Assembly (NCBI GenBank): GCA_010405405.1
Contig: MU004233.1
Location: 1,129,122 to 1,193,121 of the forward strand
Length of the DNA stretch: 64,000 nucleotides
Direction: 5' to 3'
Origin: Microthyrium microscopicum
Taxonomy: Eukaryota; Ascomycota; Dothideomycetes; Microthyriales; Microthyriaceae
The position numbers and the translations under genes were made by a program. The notes beneath the pieces were generated by a model. It saw nothing but the letters and a program-made list of their open reading frames with translations. It searched no databases and had not been told where the DNA came from. This document shows positions 36,429-48,008 of the stretch, in pieces. Every line of letters begins with the position of its first letter. The stretch's first letter is position 1.

Positions 36429-36881
36429 GAAGGCTGTTCATTTCAGCTTCAAGTCTCTGGATAAAATGATGACGAGCAATGCAACTTCGAGCTTTAGACT
36501 GCTCGTACTTCGTGTTGTCAAGGCCTATAATGAGTTATGATGGTGGTACTGTAGAATGGCCGTATCGAAACGTGATAGCCACTATTGAGTTTGTAAACTC
36601 GCAATGATATGGATCTATGCTCATTATCCAGAAACTACTACAGAGATCTATGTGTTTCACTACTGTACGTAAAAGACAAAACTTCCATGGAGTGAAATAT
36701 AAGGTAGAAAAATATTTGTACTTGTTAATATGCGCGACCTATCTTGCCCGTGTGCTCTACCTTCCTCCATCCATGACATCAAAATGATTCATAATTGGAT
36801 TTTCTTAAAACCCAACCCACCTCCTTTCAACCCCACCACAAAACTTTCCTTTTCCACCATACATAATTGAATAACGCGAAG
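36429..36881. other. Intergenic region
   Basis: It carries the 3' flank of the zeta-COP gene and the promoter of the Rqc2 gene, with a C-rich stretch just before the next start. Nothing else is seen. Confidence 0.5.
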
Positions 36882-39800
36882 ATGAAGCAGCGGTTCTCGT
36901 CTCTAGATGTCCAGGTAAGTACTAATTCAAATTGATGTTGGAGAACTCATCGCTAACTCCTTAGGTAATGAGCCATGAGCTCTCTCAAAAGCTCCTCGGC
37001 CTCCGCGTCCACAACATCTACGACCTTTCTTCCCGCATCTTCCTCTTCAAGTTTCAGAAACCCGACCACCGCGAACAAGTTATCGTCGACGCAGGCTTTC
37101 GCTGTCATCTTACCTCATTTGTCCGCACTACTGCCGCCGAACCCTCCGTCTTCGTGCGTCGCCTCCGCAAACTCATCGGCTCGCGTCGCGTCACCAAAGT
37201 CTCGCAAGTAGGCACAGATCGGATCATAGAATTCCAATTCTCCGATGGCACATATCGGTTATACCTCGAGTTCTACGCCGCTGGCAACATCGTCGTCACT
37301 GATCAGGAGCTCAAGGTGCTGGCATTGTTTCGTAACGTGGCGGAGGGTGCGGAGCATGAGCAGTTGACGCTGGGATCGACATATAACTTGGAATCGAGGC
37401 AGAATTATGGCGGTGTGCCTGAATTGACGCGCGAGCGGATACAAAGTGGGCTGAAAGCGGCTGTGGAGCGGTCGGCAGGCGAGGAGAAGCCGACAAAAGG
37501 AAGGAAGAAGCAAGCGCATGCACTGCGAAAGGCGTTGGTGCAGTCGCTATCAGAATTTCCTCCTGTTTTGGTCGAGCATGCACTGCGTAGTCATGAATGG
37601 GACCCGGCTGTAACACCCGAAGCTGTTTTGGATAGCTCGGAGCTTCTGGATGGTTTATTGGAAGCTTTGAAGCACGCTCAGAAGATTGTGACCGATATCA
37701 CAGGATCGGAGCAGAACAAGGGATATATCATTGCTAAAAGACGAAGAGCCGCGGCCTCAACTGACTCCAAGCCGACTGAAGAGCAACAGTCTGAGGAAAA
37801 TGAGTCTCTTTTATACGAAGATTTTGCTCCCTTCAAGCCAAAGCAGTTTGAAGATAATTCAGACGTTGTTTGCTTGGAATTTGAAGGCTTCAACAAAACT
37901 GTCGACGAGTTCTTCTCCTCGATTGAAGGACAGAAGCTTGACAGCAAGCTACAAGAGCGAGAACTAACAGCAAAACGGAAGCTGGATGAAACAAGAAAAC
38001 AACATCAGCAACGCCTCGGATCACTAAAACAAACACAAGAGTTGAATATCCGAAAAGCAGAAGCAATACAGGCGAATGTGGAACGAGTGACAGAGGCGAC
38101 CGCTGCTGTGAATGGTCTCATTGCTCAAGGAATGGATTGGGACCACATAGGTCGTTTAATCGAAGCAGAGCAAAAGCGTGGAAATCCAGTGGCTCAGACA
38201 ATTCGCTTACCTTTGAAGCTACATGAGAATACCGTAACTTTGCTTCTGGGAGAGCCGGAAGGTGAAGATGAAGAGCCTTCGTTGACCAATGATTCTTCTT
38301 CCGACTCGGATACTTCTGACAGTGAAGAAGAAGAACCAACTAGAAAGCGACAGCCTACTCAATCTGCAAAAATTGACAAACGACTAGCTATTGATGTAGA
38401 GTTATCTTTATCTCCCTGGGCCAATGCCGAAGAGTATTACGACCAGAAGAAAGCTGCGGCTGGCAAGGAAGAACGGGCGGCCCAAGCATCATCTATGGCA
38501 CTGAAGAATGCTGAGCGCAAGATCACTGCCGACTTGAAAAAGGGGCTGAACAAGGAGAAGGAAATACTTCGACCAGTACGACAGCCATTCTGGTTCGAAA
38601 AGTTTTACTTCTTTATCTCATCGGATGGATACTTGGTCCTTGCCGGCAAAGATGGCCAGCAAACAGAATTCCTCTACAAACGTCACTTACGGAAAGGCGA
38701 TATTTTCGTGCATGCTGATATCAATGGCGCTTCGCCTGTCATTATCAAGAACAATCCAAGTATGCCAGATGCCCCGGTCCCACCTTCAACTTTGTCCCAA
38801 GCTGGCACTCTGTCGGTAGTCACATCAAGTGCATGGGATTCCAAAGCTCTTTTACCATCTTGGTGGGTTCACAGTGACCAGGTATCAAAGATGAGTCCGA
38901 ATGGAGATTATCTACAGCCAGCTTCATTCCATATCAAAGGTAGCAAGAACTTCCTACCACCTGCTCAACTACTAGTTGGCGTTGGTATGATATTTGAAGT
39001 ATCTGAGGAAAGCAAGGCGAATCATAACAAAAATCGATTCCAATATGGTTCCACAGAAGCGCCAGAAGCTATATCTCCAGAAGACGAGCCTGCCAAGGAC
39101 GAAGAGAGCGAAGGAGATTTCCCAGAAGCGAAGGCTGGCGAGGACAATGACGATGACAGTGATGAAGACTTCCCCGATGCTGCCCCAGTAGTCAAAGTGG
39201 ATAGTGATGACGAAGACTTTCCCGAAGCCAAACCAGCAGATGATAGCGATAGTGATGAAGAGACTGAGCAAACCAACAACCCTCTTCAACCAAAAACCAA
39301 CATCAGCGACTCAGACGAAGACTCCGACGCACCCACAACAACCCTTCCTCTCCGATCCGCCCCAGTTCCTTCCAATCCCCAAGTCGAGGACGACTCAACC
39401 TCTATCGCACCAACCGAAACCACTCTCTCCTCCAAGCCTGGCGCCCGTCACCTCTCCGCCAAAGAACGCCGCCTCCTCAAAAAAGGCATCGACCCATCTA
39501 GCGTCCCACGCAACACTTCCAACCTCGACTCAGACGATGACACCCGCTCAATCACCACCTCCGCCTTCCCCGGCAAATCCACGCCCCTTCCACGCGGCAA
39601 ACGCACCAAACTCAAGAAAGCAGCCGCCAAATACGCCCACCAAGACGAAGCCGACCGCGCCGCCGCCCTCGCCCGTCTAGGGTCCGCAGCACCCGCCTCA
39701 AAGACCAAAGAAGATGAAGCAGCGACCAAAAAGACCGCTGAACTCGAAGCCCAAGCGCAAAAACAACGACGTCGCGAACAACATCTCAAAGCTCAAGCAG

Positions 39801-40261
39801 TAGGCCGCGCGGAAGAAGATGCTCGCATGGCAGGCGGCGAAGAAGATGAAGTTGGCGCAGATATGGGCGTGCTAGATCGGCTTGTTGGTCGTCTCCTTCC
39901 AGGCGATGAAATCGTCGCTACATTCCCGGTGTGTGCGCCGTGGAGTGCGCTGTCAACGTTCAAGTACCGCGCCAAAATGCAGCCTGGTGCATTGAAGAAA
40001 GGCAAAGCGGCGCGCGAAGTGCTGGGCAAGTGGCAAGCAGTCATTAAAGTTGCTCGTAATGTTGATCCGAGCGGGATGAAGTCTGAATTTGTGTGGCCGA
40101 ATGAGGCGGCGGGGATAGCGGGTGTTAAGGAGACTGAGGTTATTGCTGTTATGCCGGTGGGCAAGGTTAGAGTTATGATGCCGGGTGGAAATGCTAGTGG
40201 GAAGGACGTCAAGGGCAAGGGAAAGGCTGCTCGGGGTGGCAAAGGCAGCAAGCGACGATGA
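36882..40261 (+). CDS. RQC2: Ribosome quality control protein Rqc2/NEMF
   Basis: Two exons, 36882-36914 and 36965-40261, give 1109 residues. The first codes for MKQRFSSLDVQ, the classic start of this family. Rqc2 binds stalled 60S subunits with peptidyl-tRNA, recruits Ltn1 and adds C-terminal Ala/Thr tails. The NFACT-N domain follows at once (LRVHNIYDL, then FYAAGNIVVTD near residue 105). The coiled-coil middle lies around residues 330-400. The NFACT-R domain is seen as WFEKFYFFISSDGYLV and HADINGAS near 590; the family usually has a His where this Asn sits. An acidic segment (about 700-780) has three DEDFP-like or EGDFP-like units. The NFACT-C domain holds PVCAPWSALSTFKYRAKM near 1030. The C-terminus is very basic. 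Length and order fit fungal homologues. Confidence 0.95.
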
Positions 40262-40409
40262 TGAGAAAAAGAGACGGTCTTTTGATGATATGATGTTGTT
40301 CATTATTATGCATAGCGAGGCCATGGTGCGCCGTATATAGAAATCATTCAATGCTAGTCATCCAACATGCTTAAAACTCCATCGCATGCTCAAAGTCTCA
40401 GGCGCGTAA

Positions 40410-42121
40410 TTAGAATTCCATCGCGTCCTCCTCGCGCTCGCGCTTCACGATCTTCTCTTCCTTGAGAAGACCGGCCACGAAACCACGGAAGTATTCAACG
40501 TATGGCTTGAGCGTTGTCTTCTCCCAGTCTGGCATCTTCTTCTGTGCCTCCGTTTCTCCTTCCGGATGGTCTTTGTGCCACTGGTCAATCTCGGCCAGGA
40601 GATCTAGGACCGTGGGCACTGCGAATGGATCAAAGTCCTCTAGTGCTCGTACGTCAATCGGTACGCAGACTCGTCCTGTGCCAGGATGGACACAGAATGG
40701 GCTCTTGAGCAAATGGTTGAGTTTCTTGGACACTTCGGCATCGAGTCGTGGGTACGTGTACTCCAAGACAATATCTTGCTTCGCTTCCAGAAGAGCTTTT
40801 GTGTCCAAGTTTTTGCTTACGCCGGATGAGGCGAGGCTGTCGATATCTGCCCACTTGTTTGAACTAGATCGTCCTGGCGCGGAGTCCCATTTCTGCCGTA
40901 AGGCGTCGGCGAGTGGCTTGTCTGGAATTAGTTGGAGTAGATCCGCGGCCTTTTCATCTGTTTCCCATGGATCTTGATTGATTAGAACATCGGCTTGAAA
41001 GTGATCTCGCAGAACACGTAAACTTCGGCTGTGCATAAGTTAGTAGCTGATCTCATTGTATACCAGGCAACTCACTCTAGATGTGGATGCAACGGTCTCC
41101 GCGCGTTGACTTTCTTTCCACTCTTATCACCACCCTTGAGCAACTCCAGATATCCCGCAATCGCCCTCCTCCTGTGATCGTCCAGCTCTCGCGCCCGGCG
41201 GTCACATACCCATGCGTGAGCACCTCTTCGTCCAGAGTACACCCATAACACGTGCTTGAATCCGAAATCATCCTTGAGTGCTACATCCACCACCTTCACA
41301 GCCATGGTGATAAACTGCCAGCATTTGGAGCAAATTTTGGCACCAGAACAGCATGTGCGAATTGGATCGTAGTCAGTCATGTCGATATCGAAGACGAGTT
41401 CTTTAGATACGGGCTTGAACATGGTTGATTTGCGGAGGGTTTTGCGATCGCGTGGGTTGGAGGAGTAGACGGGTCCAATCTCGAATCGAGAGGGTACGAG
41501 TTGGACGCATTGTTTCTTGAGGCTGGTGGAGATATTAGCGTATGAAAAGGGCATGAGCGTGATATCTTACAGGTCTGCGGATGGGAAGGATTGGTATCGT
41601 AGGTATGCGTCATTGGGAAGCGTGAATGCAAACTCGCGGAAGCCAAAATCCTTGGTCGGTGTAGGATGATGGCTGAGCCAATGGCAAAGGTACCGGAAAG
41701 GGAAGAGACGTTGGTAGAAGGCACGCATTACTTCAGGATCGGTAGCTTTCGCCTCGTGTATGGATATTTCGTTGATTCCATTGTCGATTGGTAGGCTGGA
41801 TAGCATATCATCGTCGCTGTCTTCATCATCAAACATCTCTTCCAGTTTTGTCTTTGGCTTCTCATCGGTCTTTGTTTCGAGCTTGTGCTGCGCTTTGATT
41901 TCGTCTTTTGCGTGGGGAATGGCTAGGCTAGACATCATTTCGTCGTCACTGTCGTCGTCAAACATGTCTTCCATGTTTGCTTGGTGGTTCTCTTTATCTG
42001 AGCTTTCGGAGGGAACATCGCCAACTGCGAATGCTGGTGGACTTGATGGTTGAGCGGTTGATTGTGTCTCGGTGACATCCTCCATGATTGCATCTTCAGA
42101 CAAAAGAACACCGGGTGCCAT
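40410..42121 (-). CDS. PRI1: DNA primase small catalytic subunit
   Basis: Three exons (minus: 41571-42121, 41076-41522, 40410-41028) give 538 residues. The product makes RNA primers for DNA polymerase alpha at replication origins and on the lagging strand. The active-site Asp pair is seen in LVFDIDMTDYD. The zinc ligands are in CCSGAKICSKCW, the core motif is SGRRGAHAWVCDRRAR, and HPHLDRSLRVLRDHF crosses the second junction. The N-terminal 110 residues are an extension ahead of the catalytic core. They are acidic and carry two copies of an MFDD-DSDD-M-SSL unit (about residues 53-66 and 96-110). The shared upstream region has G1/S-type promoter boxes, listed separately. The introns are 48 and 47 nt. 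The model is firm. Confidence 0.95.
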
Positions 42122-42212
42122 GTTTGCGGATCAGTCAAATTGTTGCGTTCAAGAAAGTCGATATGTTTCTTGGTGTACAAGTCAAGACTGGAGGTTCGAG
42201 GATGAACTTTAG

Positions 42213-42236
42213 ACGCGTTTTCAACACGCGACGCGT
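42213..42236. promoter_or_regulatory. Two MCB boxes (ACGCGT) in the primase / DUF1917 promoter
   Basis: ACGCGT occurs at 42213-42218 and 42231-42236, 92-115 nt upstream of the primase start and about 310-335 nt upstream of the divergent DUF1917 start. MluI cell-cycle boxes are bound by MBF and drive G1/S expression of replication genes in yeasts. Two palindromic copies 18 nt apart before a primase gene fit that role well. Sequence and position are seen; binding is inferred. Confidence 0.75.
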
Positions 42237-42361
42237 AGCCAATTAAGATGGGGCAAGTCTATACCTGGATATGGCCACCGCTTTGTAAGAGAAGTTGATT
42301 TTCGAAATCCAAACTCGTTAAATCAAGCGCTGAGTGCTTGAAGATTCTAGGAAAACATAAA

Positions 42362-42402
42362 ATTCGCGAAAACCACACGGTACGTGTCGTGGTTTCGCGA
42401 AT
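42362..42402. promoter_or_regulatory. Imperfect palindrome with two inverted CGCGAAA (SCB-like) boxes
   Basis: A 41-bp stretch folds back on itself with 16 paired positions and two single-base bulges. Each arm contains CGCGAAA (42365-42371 on plus, 42393-42399 on minus), which matches the CRCGAAA Swi4/6 cell-cycle box. It lies about 145 nt upstream of the DUF1917 start. Together with the MCB pair it suggests shared G1/S control of the divergent genes. Confidence 0.6.
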
Positions 42403-42546
42403 GCTACTTCTGGAGAATATCCCATACAACCCCGATTCGTGTTAGCGCCTTCGGAACTTGCCGACGTCCTCCTTACTTCGAGTCAGGTTACACCCACTTC
42501 GGTACACACCAACCAGGTAGATCCGACGTCTGATGGGGGCAATTCC

Positions 42547-43687
42547 ATGATGCCCAAGTCTCATAGTGGAGACGGCTACATCAGCGACGAGTCTGACTTC
42601 TTCGGTTTGTAGCTCTTCATCAGGCTGGTCCAATGCTGCGACTAACGCAGCCCTATAGGAGACGATAATCAAAAGCACGAGGCTGAAAACATAGCCAATG
42701 CTTTTTCCAAGATCGATTTCCATCAACAATGGTCTTTTCTACAAAGGAGTGTCACCGCAAAGGCCTACACCGCTACCCAGCTACTGGACCCTGTGGTGTC
42801 GCGGCCATCCACTCCAGTGCCCAAAGGACCGCGCATTAATCCCTACGAAGGCCAGGAAGATGCCTGGCAACTCCATGAGACCGCAGATGAATTTCTGGAA
42901 CGTGTTCCTCCCTTGAACAATCAATACCTCGACTGGCTTTGGGTCGCCAATCCTTACGCAAAAAAAGCCGATAAGTTCGGAGACGAAGGAGGGAATCGAG
43001 ACCATCCACAATTCATGAAGCGTGGAATAGAGCTTTTAGAAGACTTCAAGGAACGAAAAGCTCGGAAAGAGAGACCTCGCCCAGACGATCTCAAGAAGGC
43101 GATTCTGGAACTAGCGACGGAGAATGGGATCACGAATGGAAAAGTACCTCGCGCCTGTTGAACCCGCGAGCTCTCACGTTGCTAATCATTTCAGTGGCTG
43201 CTATTTGTCACAACCGACTATGTCAACACTGTCTGGAGAACGGTCGTGAAGGCCACAATTGAAGACCGTCTGGGAAACGGAGCAAAGATTGCTGCACAGG
43301 ATAAAGCAACAGGCGGTCCACGAGTTATCTGCATCTATACCAACGATTTCAACGACCGAGAAGACATCAGACGCGTTGTCAAAGAGCTCAGGGAGCTCAA
43401 ATGCCTGCACAAGGATGAGAAACAATCAGTACGTAGTACCCAATATCCACGCTCTGTCTGCTGAACCGTGACTAATTAATTAGATCTGGTACAAATGCGA
43501 CGCCTATACCTACTTATCGATTATGAGCGGCAATGAGTATGGCTTGAAAGCCAGTCTCTATGGAAGTGCCGACATCCTCACAAATCGGGATCTCGTAGTT
43601 AAACCAGTCGACAAGGGAAAGAGAAAAGCATCACAGGCGTCACTGGGGAAGTTCTTCAGCCCTGAGCGGAAGCGCCGAGCAGCTTAG
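42547..43687 (+). CDS. DUF1917 (UPF0696) protein with C-terminal PIP box
   Basis: Four exons (42547-42604, 42659-43143, 43195-43428, 43484-43687) give 326 residues. The first intron has a GACTAAC branch site and restores SDESDFFGDDNQ. The DUF1917 core covers about residues 180-295: KWLLFVTTDYVNTVWR, LGNGAKIA, RVICIYTNDF, then IWYKCDAYTYL and GNEYGLKASLY. The family has no established biochemical function. The C-terminus reads QASLGKFF at residues 310-317, a full match to the Q-x-x-L-x-x-F-F PCNA-interacting (PIP) motif, flanked by basic clusters KGKRK and RKRR that may import the protein into the nucleus. Divergent pairing with the primase gene and shared G1/S boxes fit a replication or repair role. 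The frame stays open upstream of 42547 without an ATG, so the start is likely but not certain. Confidence 0.82.
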
Positions 43688-43848
43688 TCTTAAGGCTGAG
43701 TATCATTTTGACAGTCTGGAGGCATTGTGCAGTTTTATATCCAGTATTTCTGTTCTATACCCCATGTAGCCATGTTTTATATGAATTTCTGACTTTATTC
43801 AATTACAGTTCTATCCAGACTCGACCGATCTTGACTTGTCTGTGAGGA

Positions 43849-44193
43849 CTAACTGCTTTCAGTGCCGGTCTGCTGTCCTTTCTTGAGCTCTTGCTCAATA
43901 TTTTTTACCTCCGCCGAGAGAAGTCTCATGTGGTTGGACACAATTTCTGTTAGCTGGGAAGCACAAATCTCATCGGATAGTGTAGGTTTGGCACGCATCA
44001 TCTCCATAAAGGTTTTGCCGTGTTTCATGACCTCCCGATAGGCACTATGAAGTGGCATCGAGGATATCAATTCCTCAAGCAACATCTGCGTCAGTGGAGA
44101 ATCCTCGGGCAGATCCATATCCTTCCAGTCACTTTCCTTCTTAGACAGGTGAGAGAATATGAACTTGCTAAAGAGCTTGTGCACTCGATCGAC
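43849..44193 (-). pseudogene. Array member A: C-terminal fragment of the paralogue family
   Basis: An open minus frame of 115 codons following a plausible acceptor (TTCCAG at about 44194). It aligns with the C-terminal part of array member B: VHKLFSKFIFSHLSKK in A and VHKRFGDFAAASLSKV in B, then a similar downstream pattern (DMDLPEDSPLTQ). The N-terminal exon and the conserved LKWxD block are missing, and I could not find an upstream exon that fits the phase. It is probably a truncated copy at the distal end of the array. A short independent gene is possible but less likely. Confidence 0.6.
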
Positions 44194-44968
44194 CTGGAAT
44201 TTGTTAACATGAAATCACGATTGGAGCTAACACCACGAAAACACCCATCGGATTCGGTGGAATCCATAGCATTCGATTAAGAACGCATTCTATGGTAGCC
44301 ATTGAGTTGGATCTTTCGCGAAAATTCTTGCGAACTGTTCGACCTGGCGAAGCTTCTCCAACGCAGGAGATGTAGCGACTGTGGACGATATTGTACGACG
44401 CGGTGGAATGGATTCGTTGGTGAGAAAGGACGGTTATGCTAGAGTGAGAGGTGAAACACGGCGGGCTAGGCAGCAGACTGATCAGGTGGGGAATCCAGCT
44501 CAGAAACAATAGTGCAACTGATTTCGGAGATCTGAGGGGCTCAAGAGTGCTCAAAAATATACTGAGCTGGAAGATCGTGTAGATGGGAGTCAACTGAAAG
44601 TACAAAAAGGACGCTTGTCCATCGAGGAACTGCCAGCCACAACCTATTGTTTGAATGTGCTAAGTTGGCTGATTGCATACTATCATGAATCGAAAACATG
44701 GCCCGTGGTAATTAAATCGTCCGATAAAAGCCTTTGTTGAATGGTAATGGCTGCAGTGAACGGGAGCATACCGATTATCATCCGTCGCAACGCAGTGATC
44801 ATTTGCTCCATAGCCCACTAACTGTATAAAGCCTATCTACCGGACTGCCCAGATACCAACGGTCTGCCTTCGAAGCAGATGAGAACGTGTTGAGTGATAT
44901 CCAACAGTCGAGCTCCGTAACTCTCTCATTACTTCGCCTTGAATCCAATACCCAGTGTCTTCCCAGAT
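44194..44968. other. Spacer between array members A and B
   Basis: No further exon is recognised. A minus frame at 44204-44605 has no similarity to the family exon 1 pattern and no signature of its own. Confidence 0.45.
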
Positions 44969-46180
44969 TCAACACTGCTTGTTCTTGGCCTCAATAGCCT
45001 CCTCCTTGTCTCGCTGTTCCTCAAGTCTTTGGGCTTCTTCCCACAAAAGAATCACGTTATTCTGTGCAAACTTCGGCAGAATCAATGCTAGAGATTGCTC
45101 CTCTATCTCACGATACTTGTGCAGAAGCTCCAGACAGTCGCCGCTGTTAGCCGTATGAGCTTGATAATTCCGTGGTGTCCAGCTCTTCATATATGCAAGT
45201 AGTATTCCCATGTACGGGTGACTCATGGGTACATTCATTGTGTTCCAGCGTTCTTCAACCTTTGACAAAGATGCGGCAGCGAAATCCCCGAAGCGTTTGT
45301 GTACGCGCTGAACTTTGTTCATCATGATTCTGTGCGCAGCGGCCTTCCAGTTGTTTATAGCCTGCTGCTTATGGGCTTCATCTGCTCCTTTCCAAGCACT
45401 TCCCAGGTCATCGAGGGCGGCTTCCTTGGTCAGCTGGTATTCCTGATAATGAGCTATCAATCGGCATATGGAAATGACATGGTTGGTGAGTGTAGCGTTC
45501 AAGAAAATCCGGGTAATCTGAGCCTCTATTGAGTTTCCGGTGACCAAAGAAATGACGTCTGGCATGCGACATAACTTCATGACTGCTACTACCCACTTCC
45601 ACCGTTCAGTATCGGAAGGGAAGTCTCTATCTTGGCGAGATAAGGCGTTGGTATCTACCCATTTCAGAATGAGTATCTTAAAATCCTGCCAGTCGAAGTG
45701 CTCACTTCCAATTCCTCGGGTTCGCAAGAGATATGCCATTGTTTCGATAGAAGTGGAGAGGTCTATTCCCATCGTTTCGAAATCTGGCCATAGCTTCTGG
45801 AAAGATAATCAGCATCAGCATTGTTTTCCGGTATGTTCTATTGGCAAATGGCAGTAAGCTGTGTCTCTCACAGCCTTTAGCAACCTTCATGATCCATGCA
45901 GTATGCGGCTATGCCGTCTATTTTGACGGCTATTGGCCAACAAGCAGCGTCTTACCTTCGTCTCTGCAGTCGCCTCTCGCACGTTGAAACTATCTCCCTC
46001 GAAGATTTTCTTCAGTTCGGTAGATGGTTGCGTTGATTGAGGAATGAGAGCTGAAAACAACGGAAGCCTGAAAAGAATGGAATTGAGCTTGTTCTGGTCA
46101 GGATCATTGGCGCAATACTTCGACAGTCTTTCGAGTTCACGGATTTTGTCTAGTGGAGAGTTGGATTCCTCATCCGACAT
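44969..46180 (-). CDS. Array member B: helical protein of unknown family, intact
   Basis: Two exons (minus: 45956-46180 and 44969-45796) give 350 residues. The phase-0 intron of 159 nt lies directly before KLWPD, the same place as in the other members. I do not recognise the family. It is all-helical and hydrophilic, with no signal peptide or membrane segment. Shared family marks are LDKIRELERL in exon 1, the acidic block GDSFNVREAT just before the intron, KLWPD at the start of exon 2, and FKILILKWVD followed about 15 residues later by W and V positions (RWKWV). The C-terminus is charged and coiled-coil-like (EEAQRLEEQRDKEE). It is closest to members C and D. Both exons are open and the splice sites are good, so it is probably functional. 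Confidence 0.78.
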
Positions 46181-46854
46181 TGTTCTGAGCAGCAAACGGA
46201 TTCTGGTACGTTCGAGCAGTGCAAATGTTTTGAGTAAATAAGAATCGATGACCGGGGAACGACCAGGTAGATATAGAGCTGGAGTTGACAAGGTAGATTA
46301 CTCTAGTGTTATTGCCTAGCCCAGCATCTGAATTGTTGGAAGGTCAACCTTTTATAGCAATAGGAAAGGCTTCGGAAGGGTAGCATGATCGATTTGAATT
46401 CTGACACAAAGGCACAACACCGGATAGATACTCCTGATTCACTTTATTTGCCCAGCTTGCATACACCAACTACTTCGACGACCTGATCTCATTCCCAAGT
46501 GACAGGGGACGCTTCAGATCGATTTTCGCGGTCTGGTTTCTTACAAATTGAACACACCGCCGACATTCCAGATTCCATACTCAACTATCACCTGCCTTCT
46601 CCTGCAGGTCCTGAGCGTGACATCCACGGCTCGAATGATTACGATGTAATGGAGACTCGTATGTCTTACACAATTTGGCAATGTGCACGAAGGACTGTTT
46701 ATCATTTGCTCATAGTTCCAGCACACAAGGCTGTTAAATATCTTCTACAACAATCAAGATTTGCGAAGAACCAATCATTCCAAGTTGGAAGATGGTGTCT
46801 GGTGCAATATCTCAACGTTTGACTTCACATTGGTATGATGAAATTTCCAGTCCT
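46181..46854. other. Spacer between array members B and C
   Basis: Promoter of member B and 3' flank of member C. Short frames only; no additional family copy is seen. Confidence 0.5.
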
Positions 46855-48008
46855 TCAAGTGCCTTTTTTGTATTCGTTTCCGGTAGCGTCATTCGAACCC
46901 GTGTTGCCATGTTGATCTTTCGGTTGCTTCTCAAATCGCTGATTGTTTGCTATCCGTTGCTTTTGTCTCTTCCCATCTTCCCATAGAGCGAACATGTTTT
47001 CCAGGGCGATGTCCGTCAACTTCGACTTATAGATCTTATTCCATTTCTGCTCATAGAGACGCAGAAATTCTGCACAGCTCTTGCCGGCGGTCAACTCATT
47101 TGAAAAGGTTGCCAGCATACTGAGCGCAGCGCTTTCAATCATTGACCCCGATTCTATGGCCATCGCGTTCCAACCTATGCTTAACTGGGTTACACTTTGT
47201 TTTTGATGCAAGGTGAAGCGGTCGTGTATTTCGAAGGTCTTTGTCTGCATCAAGTCAAGTGTAGCCAACTTCCAGTCATCCAAAACCCTTCCTTCGCTCT
47301 TTTCATCCGCTTTTTGCCAAGCAGTCATCAATCTATCAATGGTAGAGTCTTTGTTGTCTTGATATGGCTGCCGATGGGCTAGAGCTCTGCATGAAAAAAC
47401 AATAATCTCGTGGCGGAATACTTGGTAGACCCATCGCTCGGCTTGGACTACCTTTGAGTGACTATCTTCCAGGGGATTGTCCTCAGGAGGTATGGTAGTA
47501 CAATGTGCGATCTCTACTGCGTACTCCCAGCGCCAGCAATCAGAATGAAAGTCGCCTTGAAGGCGAGAGATTAGATCACAGTCGATCCACTTGAGAGTCA
47601 GTACTCTGGCCGATTCCAAGATTAGCTCCCTGCTACCAAACCCTTGCTCGATTGCGAATTTGGCCATCGAAGCAATTGACTTAGACAACTCAGCTCTCGG
47701 TAAACTGAGATCTGGCCAAAGTTTCTAAGGCTAAAATTTAGTTTATCTCATGATCGAACAAGGTCGTTATGATATACTTTGATCTCGTCGGTTGCCTTCT
47801 CCAGGTCAAAGCTATCTTTTTCTAAAGCCTTTCGAAGCTCTGGCCATGACTCTGTTGATTTCAACTCAGGTAGAGATTTGAACTCATAGATGCTGCGAAC
47901 CACGTTACTCAGTCTGTCTGAGCTCAAATCGCTCATGAGCTCCCTGATATAACGCTCTAGCTCATGAAGCTTCTTCAAGGCGGGAGACTCGAGGACAACA
48001 GAAGCCAT
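46855..48008 (-). CDS. Array member C: helical protein of unknown family, intact
   Basis: Two exons (minus: 47778-48008 and 46855-47724) give 366 residues with a 53-nt phase-0 intron before KLWPD. Exon 1 holds LKKLHELERYIREL, then SWPELRKALEKDSFDLEKATDEIK. Exon 2 holds RVLTLKWIDCDLIS with WRWEYAVEI after it. Long helices follow, and the tail is polar (Asn, Gly, Thr and Lys) and probably disordered. It is most like member B, with which it shares the short exon 1. No enzymatic motif is visible; a role in protein-protein contact is only a guess. The frame is open throughout. Confidence 0.78.
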
